A stretch of 10,342 nucleotides of DNA. It comes from an uncultured Archangium sp. GTDB lineage: Bacteria > Myxococcota > Myxococcia > Myxococcales > Myxococcaceae. The translations under genes and the position numbers were made by a program. Below are positions 1 to 5,924 of the stretch, in pieces. The stretch's first letter is position 1; the number at the start of each line of letters is the position of its first letter. The stretch is taken from the NCBI GenBank assembly GCA_946479335.1, contig CAMLFP010000188.1:1-10342 (forward strand), written 5' to 3'. The notes beneath the pieces are model-generated. The model was not told the DNA's origin and did not search any database. It saw only the letters and a list, made by a program, of their open reading frames with translations.

Positions 1-37
1 CGCGACGGGTTTGTCAGCTTTCGGGGCACGTTCTGCG

Positions 38-43
38 TAGGCT
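38..43 (+). promoter_or_regulatory. -10-like box before the DUF4403 lipoprotein gene
   Basis: TAGGCT lies 9 bases before the ATG at 53, and no purine-rich ribosome binding site is visible between them. If it is a -10 element, transcription would begin within a few bases of the start codon. A TTGTCA at 11-16 resembles a -35 box, but it is 21 bases away, which is longer than usual for a housekeeping sigma factor. The call rests mainly on similar boxes before other genes in this window. Confidence 0.35.
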
Positions 44-52
44 CGCGCGCCC

Positions 53-1402
53 ATGAAGCGCCTCGCGTTCGCGTTCTTCGTCTTCAGCGGTTGCGTCTCC
101 ACCGCGCTCTACCCGGCGCGCCCGGCGGCCTCGACGTCGGCGCTGGTCGCTGATCCGCTCCCCGCGAAGCTCATCATCCACGTCGACGCGACGGCCGAAG
201 GGCTGCGCCACGCGCTCGACACCTCGGTGCCCGGCGAGGGTGAGACGAAGTTCAACTTCTCCGGCGAGCGCACCGTGAAGTGGAGCCGATCCGGATTCTC
301 GCTCCGTTTCGCCGACGGCCGCGTGGAGGTGAAGACCTCGCTGCAGTTGATGGTCGACCTCCCGATGCTGCGCGGCGCGACCATTCCGCTCGACGTCTCG
401 GTGGTCGGCGAGCCCATCATCACCAGCGATTGGAAGGCGCGGCTGCAGGGCGCGAAGGTGAAGCTGGAGTCGAAGGACTTCCGCCTGCGCACGTTGCAGG
501 GGCTGGGCGGCGCGCTCGAAGCGGCGCAGAAGCTCACCGAGGAATTCATCGAGGGCTACTCGTACGACCTCTCGCCGAAGCTCAACGAGACGTACCAGCG
601 CATCGCCGCGCCCATCACCTTCCCCGTCGGCGACGCCAACGCGTGCGCGGTGCTCAAGGTCATCAGCATCGAGGCGGGGCCGTCGGTCTTCGCCGGCGGC
701 CTGGAGAAGGACCTCGCCTTCGTCGTCGAGCCCTCGGTGACGCTGCCGTGCAACGACGAGAAGGTGGCCAGCGCTCCGCCGCCGCTCAGCAACGTCGCCA
801 CGCTGCCCTCGGGGCCCTTCAGCGTCACCGTGCCCATCGCCGCGAAGTACGAGGAGCTGGCGCGCGCGATGAGCGCCACCTTCACCGACGGGAAGCTGTT
901 CTTCTCGAAGAGCTACCCGCAGCTCTTCTTCTCGAAGCCGGAGGTCTACGCGTCGAAGCGCGACGAGCTGGTGCTCAAGCTGCGCCTCGAGGGCCCGATT
1001 CAGGTCGGCAACGCGACGCTGAACCTCGACGGAGATTTGTACTTCGCGGGCCACCCGCAGGTGGTGGACAACGAGCTGCGCATCCCCGACCTGGAGCCGA
1101 CGGTCGACACGAAGAACTTCCTCCTCGGGTTGAAGGCGACGTTGGACCGCGACGGCATCCGCGACCAGGCGCGTGAGGCGCTCAAGCTGGACCTCGGCGC
1201 GCGCTTCGCCGCCGTGCGCGAGAAGCTGTCGAACGACGTGGCCTTCGGCGGAGACCTCGGCTGCCTCCGCGCGCACGTGGCGAAGATTGAGGTCACCGGC
1301 GTCTTCCCGCACGCGTCGTACCTGCGCGTGTACGTGACGACGACCGCGCAGGCCGCGGTGCACCTCCCCTGCCCTTCGCAAGACGTGGCGGCGGCGCGCT
1401 GA
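53..1402 (+). CDS. DUF4403-type outer-envelope lipoprotein
   Basis: This 449-residue protein has a lipoprotein signal: Lys2-Arg3, a hydrophobic stretch at 4-13 and a lipobox-like FSGC with Cys14 as the likely lipidated residue. The Phe at -3 is a tolerated but uncommon variant. The mature part is one long, beta-rich, soluble region without membrane segments. Its length and alternating patterns (for example PLPAKLIIHVDATAEGLRHAL near the N-terminus and repeated 'VTVPIAAKYEELARAM'-like segments) resemble the DUF4403 family of bacterial lipoproteins, whose function is unknown. The family call comes from pattern memory, not a search. Export to the periplasm or outer membrane is inferred. The gene is followed 4 bases later by the next gene, so the two are probably co-transcribed. 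The ATG at 53 is chosen because it directly precedes the signal peptide. Confidence 0.7.
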   Translation: MKRLAFAFFVFSGCVSTALYPARPAASTSALVADPLPAKLIIHVDATAEGLRHALDTSVPGEGETKFNFSGERTVKWSRSGFSLRFADGRVEVKTSLQLMVDLPMLRGATIPLDVSVVGEPIITSDWKARLQGAKVKLESKDFRLRTLQGLGGALEAAQKLTEEFIEGYSYDLSPKLNETYQRIAAPITFPVGDANACAVLKVISIEAGPSVFAGGLEKDLAFVVEPSVTLPCNDEKVASAPPPLSNVATLPSGPFSVTVPIAAKYEELARAMSATFTDGKLFFSKSYPQLFFSKPEVYASKRDELVLKLRLEGPIQVGNATLNLDGDLYFAGHPQVVDNELRIPDLEPTVDTKNFLLGLKATLDRDGIRDQAREALKLDLGARFAAVREKLSNDVAFGGDLGCLRAHVAKIEVTGVFPHASYLRVYVTTTAQAAVHLPCPSQDVAAAR

Positions 1403-1406
1403 CGAG

Positions 1407-2357
1407 ATGCGCGCGGCGCTGCTCATCGCGGTGCTGGTGGCGGTAGGCCTGAGCGCGGCGCTCGCGGTGCGGACCTGGCGACGCCACCCTGACGCGCCGA
1501 CGGTCGAGCGCTGTGATGCGCGCGCGGCGCAACCTCCGCCGCTGTTGCCCGAGCTCTCCGGCGTGCCGCTCTTCGTCAACGCCGCCGGGGTCGCGCTGCG
1601 GGTCGATGGCAGCCCGGCGCCGGCGCGCCTCACGCCCGGCGTGCATCAACTCGAGGCGAGCGCTCCCGAGGTGCGCGGTGCGGCGCTGCAGCTCACCGTG
1701 CCCGCGATGAGCGCGGTGCTGCTCGACGCGCGGGTCGTCGACGGCGCGGTGACGGTGCTGGTGTTGGGCGCGCGGTGTACGTCGTGTGAAGCCGCGCGCA
1801 CCGACGTCGACCTGCGCTTCTCGCCGCGCGCGCTGGGGAGCGGCCGTGACGCCGCCATCGCGCTGGCCAGCGGCGCGTGGGCCAAGGCCGCGGAGTCGTT
1901 GCGCGCCGTCGCCGAGGACGAGCGCGACGCGCGCTTCACGTGGCTGCACGGCGTGCTGCTGGCGCTCGCGGGTCAACCCTCGAAGGCGACCGAGGTGTTG
2001 CGAAAGCTCCCGGCGAACGACGCCTTCCATGCGGAGCACGCCCGGTGGAGCGCCAGCACGACGACGCTGCCCGAGCAGCTGCTCGCGAACGCCACCCCGC
2101 GGTGGAACGCCACCGTCGAGCGCTTCGAGCGCCTCACCGACGAGTTCTCCGGCGACGCGCCGGAGGTGGTGACGCCGCTCACGCAGCGCTTCGCGGCGCT
2201 CTCAGACCGCTTGAATGCCGGGCTCACCGCACACGACGCCATTGAGACCGAGACCGCGCTCGACGACGCGACGACGGCGCTGACGAAGGCCGTCACCGCG
2301 CTCCAGCAGCGGCGCGCAGACTGTGCGTGGCAGCAACGCATCACGCGTACTTTCTGA
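1407..2357 (+). CDS. Membrane-anchored protein with helical-repeat-like region, unknown function
   Basis: I do not recognise a family for this 316-residue protein. Residues 4-20 form one hydrophobic segment followed by Arg22, Arg25 and Arg26, so it is probably an N-in anchor or uncleaved signal with the rest outside the cytoplasm. Residues about 52-110 are beta-rich with a 'LRVDGSPAPARLTPGVHQLE' stretch, similar in feel to PEGA or sugar-binding-like surface modules. A CxxC pair (Cys124, Cys127) follows. Residues about 150-215 are alanine-rich helices spaced like one or two TPR units (SGAWAKAAESL, then HGVLLALAGQPSKATEVL). The C-terminal third is helical and may form a coiled coil (about 230-300). 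The gene starts 4 bases after the DUF4403 gene stops, so the two products probably act in the same envelope process. Both domain suggestions are inference. Confidence 0.75.
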   Translation: MRAALLIAVLVAVGLSAALAVRTWRRHPDAPTVERCDARAAQPPPLLPELSGVPLFVNAAGVALRVDGSPAPARLTPGVHQLEASAPEVRGAALQLTVPAMSAVLLDARVVDGAVTVLVLGARCTSCEAARTDVDLRFSPRALGSGRDAAIALASGAWAKAAESLRAVAEDERDARFTWLHGVLLALAGQPSKATEVLRKLPANDAFHAEHARWSASTTTLPEQLLANATPRWNATVERFERLTDEFSGDAPEVVTPLTQRFAALSDRLNAGLTAHDAIETETALDDATTALTKAVTALQQRRADCAWQQRITRTF

Positions 2358-2415
2358 GCGTCGCACTTCTTGCGCAGCGCGCGCTTTGCGCCGCCCGGGT
2401 GGGCCCCGCGTGACC

Positions 2416-2446
2416 CGCTTGCGAAGCGTGGCGCGCGACGTACCGT
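2416..2446 (+). promoter_or_regulatory. Candidate promoter of the Cys-rich lipoprotein gene, with palindrome over the -35
   Basis: TTGCGA (2419-2424) and TACCGT (2441-2446) are separated by 16 bases, a plausible -35/-10 pair. The -10 box ends 6 bases before the ATG at 2453, which would give a leaderless or nearly leaderless mRNA. A 13-base perfect inverted repeat, CGCTT-GCG-AAGCG (2416-2428), covers the -35 box and could be an operator. This is the best-formed promoter in the window, but it is predicted by eye only. Confidence 0.4.
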
Positions 2447-2452
2447 TGCACC

Positions 2453-3289
2453 ATGCGCACCCTGGGGCTGGTCATCGCGGCGTGGTTCTCGTTCACCAGT
2501 TGCGGCGGCGACCCGTGCGAGCCGAAGAGCGGCAAGACGAGCTGCGGCTACTGCGCGCAAGACCGCGCCATGACCAGCAACCCGCACGCGGGCATGTGCC
2601 GCTACTGCGGCGGCGACGTGGTCTGCTCCGGCGACATCTGCAGCGACGCGCTGATGTGCAACAGCCGGGTGTTCTTCTCGATGCCGGGCGCCACCTTCCA
2701 CCCCGGCACTCCGCCCGGCGGCAGCGCCAGCTCCGGGACGCCGGCGCCGACGGTGACGCCCACCAGCGGCGCATGGGCGATGAACGACACCATGCAGTGG
2801 ACCGTCAGCTGGAGCGTCGCGGTCACCATCACCGTGGTGCGCTTCGAGAGCACCGTGCTGGGGGGCTACTTCGAGCGCGTGGTGACGAGCGACGAGTCGA
2901 ACGCCGGCGCGTTCACGCTGGAGATGACCGAGACCGACGCCGCGCCCAGCACCGAAAGTTGCGGCGGCACCACCTGCTGGGTCGAAGCGCCTGACATCAC
3001 CACCAACGGCGAGGGTGCGGTGCGACTGGTGGGCAACGGCGGCGCGGGCGACCCGTCAAACGCGCTGCCGCTGACCTGGGCGCGGCCGTCGTACGCGCAG
3101 TCGAGCAACACCGGCGGCGGCACCGGCAGCAACGGCTGCCCCACCAGCGGCGCGCAGATGGGCTGCTGCACCACCAGCGGCGGCATTCAAATCATCGGGT
3201 TCGGGCTGAGCTCCGGCTGCGCCTGCCCCAGCGACACCTGCACGGTGCACGCCGGGTATTGCGGCTGCCCGGCGTGCAACGGGTGCTGA
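2453..3289 (+). CDS. Secreted cysteine-rich lipoprotein, unknown function
   Basis: This 278-residue protein begins with Arg2, a hydrophobic stretch (4-15) and a lipobox-like FTSC with Cys17 as the probable lipid site, followed by Gly-Gly-Asp. It contains 21 cysteines in a two-ended pattern. Nine lie at 17-69, including CxxC pairs at 31/34 and 49/52; two lie at 170 and 175; ten lie at 229-278, ending with Cys278 as the last residue. Between the clusters is a Pro/Ser/Gly linker (about 83-105), a beta-rich domain (about 106-210) and a Gly/Ser linker (about 216-228). Many disulfides and an extracytoplasmic location are inferred; metal binding by the CxxC pairs is an alternative. No known family is recognised. 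The stop overlaps the start region of the next gene, suggesting translational coupling. Confidence 0.75.
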   Translation: MRTLGLVIAAWFSFTSCGGDPCEPKSGKTSCGYCAQDRAMTSNPHAGMCRYCGGDVVCSGDICSDALMCNSRVFFSMPGATFHPGTPPGGSASSGTPAPTVTPTSGAWAMNDTMQWTVSWSVAVTITVVRFESTVLGGYFERVVTSDESNAGAFTLEMTETDAAPSTESCGGTTCWVEAPDITTNGEGAVRLVGNGGAGDPSNALPLTWARPSYAQSSNTGGGTGSNGCPTSGAQMGCCTTSGGIQIIGFGLSSGCACPSDTCTVHAGYCGCPACNGC

Positions 3290-3927
3290 AGACACGCCGC
3301 CACGTCGTCTTCGGCTTCGACGCGTTGCTCGCGCCCTTCGCGCGCGGCGTGAACGCGGTGTGCTTCGAGCGGCAGCTCGCTGGCGACTTCGAGCGCCTCG
3401 CGCGGAGCCTCGCGCCGCGGGCGGAGGAGAACGGCGGCCTGCTGGAGATCGACGACGCGATGCTGCGCGGCGCCGACGAGCGCGCGGTGGCGGTGCTGCG
3501 CGATGACCTCGCGCGGCTGACCGCGTTGGGGCGGCAACCGCAGCTCAACGTCATCACCCGCTACCCGCGCGACGAGCGTGGGCTGCCCATCAGCGTCGAC
3601 GTGCACTCGTTCCACGTCGACCGGGCGCCGGTCGAGGCCGACACATTCCTCTGCACGTACGCGGGGGCGTGCAGCGAGGGCCTCGACAACGACGACGCCG
3701 AGCGACTGCTCGACGTGCCGGAGCTCGCCGCCGCGCTGGCGCCGCACGCGACGGAGGATGACTGCTTCGACTTGCACTACCGCGTGAAGCCGGGCGCGAC
3801 GCCGTTCAACTTTGGCGTCGGGAACCTCTGGCGGCTCGCGTGTCAGTGGCCGGGCGCGCCGATGCCGCCGTGCATCCATCGTGCGCCGGCGTTCGACGGC
3901 AGGCCGCGGCTCCTGTTGATCGCTTGA
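3283..3927 (+). CDS. DUF1826-like protein, possible metal-dependent oxygenase fold
   Basis: With the GTG at 3283 the product has 214 residues. The same frame opens further upstream, with GTG at 3274 and TTG at 3259, but 3283 is preferred because it gives a compact GTGCTGA overlap with the preceding stop. A central HSFHVD motif (His108, His111, Asp113) is followed by 'LCTYAG' and, near the C-terminus, 'CIHRAP' (His199, Arg200) and 'RPRLLLIA'. That order (FHxD, CTY, HRxP, basic-hydrophobic end) matches my memory of DUF1826 proteins. The H-x-D...H arrangement resembles the iron-binding triad of 2-oxoglutarate oxygenase or cupin folds, but that is inference and no substrate is suggested. No signal peptide is seen, so the protein is probably cytoplasmic despite following a lipoprotein gene. 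Confidence 0.65.
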   Translation: MLKTRRHVVFGFDALLAPFARGVNAVCFERQLAGDFERLARSLAPRAEENGGLLEIDDAMLRGADERAVAVLRDDLARLTALGRQPQLNVITRYPRDERGLPISVDVHSFHVDRAPVEADTFLCTYAGACSEGLDNDDAERLLDVPELAAALAPHATEDDCFDLHYRVKPGATPFNFGVGNLWRLACQWPGAPMPPCIHRAPAFDGRPRLLLIA

Positions 3928-3935
3928 TTCCGCGG

Positions 3936-3990
3936 GCGCGAGGTTGAGGTGCCTGCGCGCTGTCTGCCACGACGTCCGCTCCCCTCAACC
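3936..3990. terminator. Weak inverted repeats between two convergent genes
   Basis: The 74-base gap between convergent stops contains GGTTGAGG (3942-3949) and its exact complement CCTCAACC (3983-3990), separated by 33 bases. A smaller GCGCG/CGCGC pair (3936-3940 and 3956-3960) partly overlaps it. There is no T-run on either strand, so this is not a canonical intrinsic terminator. It is the only structured sequence in the gap. Confidence 0.2.
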
Positions 3991-4001
3991 GCACCTTCAC
4001 T

Positions 4002-5501
4002 TCAGAGCAGCGCTTCAGCGAAGACCTGCGCCAGCGCCATGATGGTGTGCTGCGGGTTGACGCCGAGGTTCGTCGGAATCACCGACGCATCGGCGACGAC
4101 GAGCCCCTCGTACCCATGCACGCGCCCGCGCCCGTCGGTGACGCTGGTCTTCTCATCGCGCCCCATCACCGCGCCGCCGAAGAGGTGGCTCAGCACCGCC
4201 ACGTAGCAGCGCGGATCCAACGGAGCGTCGTCCAGCACATCGACCTGATCCGCCGTCAGCTCGTACGGCATCCCATAAATCGAGGGGATGACCTTCTTCG
4301 CGCCGGCGGCAAAGTGCTGAAGCGCGAGCAACTTGAGGCCCTCGCGCAGCTTGCGCATGTCGGCCTCGTTCAACGTGTAGCTGACCTGCGGGTTGCCGAA
4401 GAGCGTCTTGCGCACGCGGCCCGTCGACTCCGCGCGCACCGCGACGACCCACATCGCGAGGTGCCGGTAGCGCTCGAGGCGCTCCATCAACTGCGAGCCG
4501 CCGCCCGCCAGCCGCGACGCGAAGAGTTCGGGGGGAATCGACAGCATCTCCAGCTTGAAGCCCGGCTTGTCGCGGAACGCCGTCGACGCCCAGCCCTGCG
4601 TGGTGCCGAGGTTCATGTCGACGTGCTGGTCGTAGACGCCGAACATCCCCGTGCCGGGGTGGCTGCGGAAGAAGTGGCCCACCTTCGGCAGCTTCACGCC
4701 CGACTTCATCAGCAGCACCGGCGTGTGCGTCACCGACGCCGCCACCAGCACCGCCTTCTTCGCGCGCAGCGTGAAGCGCGCGCCCTTCGCCTTGCTCACC
4801 GGGTGCTCGAAGCGGCCCGTCACGCCCACCGCGCGGCGCCCCTCGAAGAGCACCTTCTCCACCGGCGCGCATGACACGACGGTGCCGCCGCGCTGCTGCA
4901 CCTCGGGCACGAAGACCAGGTTGAGGCTCTGCTTCTTCTCGGCGCGGCAGCCTTGAATGCACATGCCGCTGCCCGCGCAGCCCTTTGCGTAGCGCCGCAT
5001 CACGTGCCGCGAGGGCCAGCCCAGCTTCTCTTCACCGATGTACGCGAGCTCGTTGCTGCGCCCCATCGCGGGCGAGCTGACCTCCTCGACGCTCAGGTCT
5101 CTCTCGAGCTGGTCCTGCTTCTCGTACACGCGCGCCTCGAGACCGGTGACGCCGTGCTCCGTCTCCCATTGGCGAAAGAGGTCACCCGGCGTGCGCACGC
5201 AGATGGCGGAGTTGACGACCGTGGTGCCGCCGACGACGCGCGCCTGCACCACCGGCCAGAACGCGCGGCCCATCGTCACCAGCGCGCCGAAGTTGTCCAT
5301 CAGGTCGCGCATGCCGCCGAAGGCCGACTCCGGGTAGTCGTGCGGGTCTCGCCACGCGCCCGCTTCGACGATGCATACCTTCGCGCCGCCGCGCGCCAAC
5401 TGCACCGCCGCCGCCGCGCCACCCGCGCCGGAGCCCACCACCACGAAGTCGAAGGCGGCCTCGAGGTCTTCGCCGCGCGGGCGGAACGCGACGTGACTCA
5501 C
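4002..5501 (-). CDS. GMC-family FAD-dependent oxidoreductase (alcohol or sterol oxidase-like)
   Basis: This 499-residue flavoenzyme probably oxidises a hydroxyl group on a lipid-like substrate. The N-terminus has the FAD-binding Rossmann motif VVVGSGAGG (Gly23, Gly25, Gly28) with the ribose-binding Glu46 in VEAG. A 'GGTTVVNSA' segment matches the second GMC signature region. A cysteine motif CAGSGMCIQGC followed by 'KKQS' resembles the subgroup with cholesterol oxidases and long-chain alcohol oxidases. The C-terminal GMC domain has HLFGGAVMG with His439 and GVNPQHTIMA with Asn482, which align by position with the catalytic His/Asn pair of cholesterol oxidase. No signal peptide is seen. The GTG start overlaps the upstream stop (GTGA) and has GGAGG 5 bases before it. 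The substrate is not determined; fatty alcohol is favoured by the neighbouring acyl-CoA ligase. Confidence 0.88.
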   Translation of the reverse strand: MSHVAFRPRGEDLEAAFDFVVVGSGAGGAAAAVQLARGGAKVCIVEAGAWRDPHDYPESAFGGMRDLMDNFGALVTMGRAFWPVVQARVVGGTTVVNSAICVRTPGDLFRQWETEHGVTGLEARVYEKQDQLERDLSVEEVSSPAMGRSNELAYIGEEKLGWPSRHVMRRYAKGCAGSGMCIQGCRAEKKQSLNLVFVPEVQQRGGTVVSCAPVEKVLFEGRRAVGVTGRFEHPVSKAKGARFTLRAKKAVLVAASVTHTPVLLMKSGVKLPKVGHFFRSHPGTGMFGVYDQHVDMNLGTTQGWASTAFRDKPGFKLEMLSIPPELFASRLAGGGSQLMERLERYRHLAMWVVAVRAESTGRVRKTLFGNPQVSYTLNEADMRKLREGLKLLALQHFAAGAKKVIPSIYGMPYELTADQVDVLDDAPLDPRCYVAVLSHLFGGAVMGRDEKTSVTDGRGRVHGYEGLVVADASVIPTNLGVNPQHTIMALAQVFAEALL

Positions 5502-5887
5502 GACTGCCTCCACGTGCCGGCGTCGGGCGCCAGCGGCCGCAGCCCCAGCCGCGCGCGCACGTGGGGGTCCGTCCCCCAGGCGAAGCCCGCGCACATCTTC
5601 ACGAGGAAGACCGGCTGCCGCACCAGGTACAGCGGGAAGCTGGTCACCTTCTGCGCGTGCTTGTCGGCCAACGACGCCGGCAGCAGGAACGCGGGCAACG
5701 GCACGAAGACGGTGAGCATCGGGGTGAGGTGGAACAGCAGCGCGCCGAAGACCGTGCCCACCCACACGATGAGCGGCACTTCGCGTTTGAACTGCGCGAG
5801 GAAGGTGTCGAGGTCGCAGTCAGCGGCGCCGGGTAACGCACCGCGCGGATAGAGGAGGACGATGGCGCTGCGGACCAGCCAAACCAT
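5498..5887 (-). CDS. Small membrane protein coupled to the GMC oxidoreductase
   Basis: This 129-residue protein is hydrophobic, with likely membrane segments at about 37-55 and 56-73, separated by a Pro-containing turn. A third, weaker hydrophobic region lies at about 84-103. The N-terminal 20 residues are also rather hydrophobic, and the C-terminus is polar and basic. I do not recognise a family. Its stop overlaps the oxidoreductase start by four bases, so the two proteins are likely made in fixed proportion. A role as membrane anchor, or in delivering a lipid substrate to the otherwise soluble flavoenzyme, is a reasonable inference. The ATG at 5887 is chosen because it sits 12 bases after a TGCTACGAA box. 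An alternative in-frame ATG at 5926 would add 13 residues (starting MAREPSNG) and would overlap the divergent start codon. Confidence 0.7.
   Translation of the reverse strand: MVWLVRSAIVLLYPRGALPGAADCDLDTFLAQFKREVPLIVWVGTVFGALLFHLTPMLTVFVPLPAFLLPASLADKHAQKVTSFPLYLVRQPVFLVKMCAGFAWGTDPHVRARLGLRPLAPDAGTWRQS
5507..5511 (-). promoter_or_regulatory. Strong Shine-Dalgarno site for the GMC oxidoreductase gene
   Basis: On the minus strand GGAGG lies 5 bases before the GTG at 5501, inside the end of the upstream gene. It fixes the GTG as the start of the oxidoreductase, although the open frame continues well upstream. It is the clearest ribosome binding site in the window and contrasts with the operon-first genes, which mostly lack one. 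Confidence 0.65.
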
Positions 5888-5924
5888 GCGCGCTTCGTAG
5901 CACCCGTTGCTAGGTTCCCGCGCC
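5888..5924. promoter_or_regulatory. Compact divergent promoter with TAGCA-N5-TGCTA inverted repeat
   Basis: Only 37 bases separate the two divergent start codons. The plus strand reads TGCTAGGTT (5908-5916) before the ligase ATG; the minus strand reads TGCTACGAA (5902-5894) before the membrane-protein ATG. Both resemble extended -10 elements (TGnTA). The two TGCTA halves form a perfect inverted repeat around 5905, flanked by GCGCG (5888-5892) and CGCGC (5919-5923). If both are -10 boxes, each promoter's -35 position would fall on the other's transcription start, so polymerase could not occupy both at once. No good -35 box is seen for either. A dimeric repressor site is an alternative reading of the same symmetry. 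Confidence 0.45.

Noticed and set aside
14..1633. A 539-codon open frame on the minus strand opposite the DUF4403 gene and the following start
   Set aside because: Its translation is Arg/Ala/Glu/Val-rich with no domain motif, and it spans two genes with clear coding signs on the other strand. Long antisense frames are expected when third positions are nearly always G or C.
2358..2415. Possible terminator after the second gene (GCGCA...TGCGC and GCCC...GGGC)
   Set aside because: The stems are only four to five pairs with no T-tract and are expected by chance at this GC content.
2759..3184. Repeated ACCAGCGGCG words in the Cys-rich lipoprotein gene
   Set aside because: They encode Thr-Ser-Gly in linker-like regions with preferred codons; there is no regular period and no sign of a tandem repeat array.
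4047..4874. A 275-codon plus-strand open frame inside the GMC oxidoreductase gene
   Set aside because: The product is a low-complexity Arg/His/Leu/Val-rich string, while the minus strand encodes all GMC signatures over the same bases.
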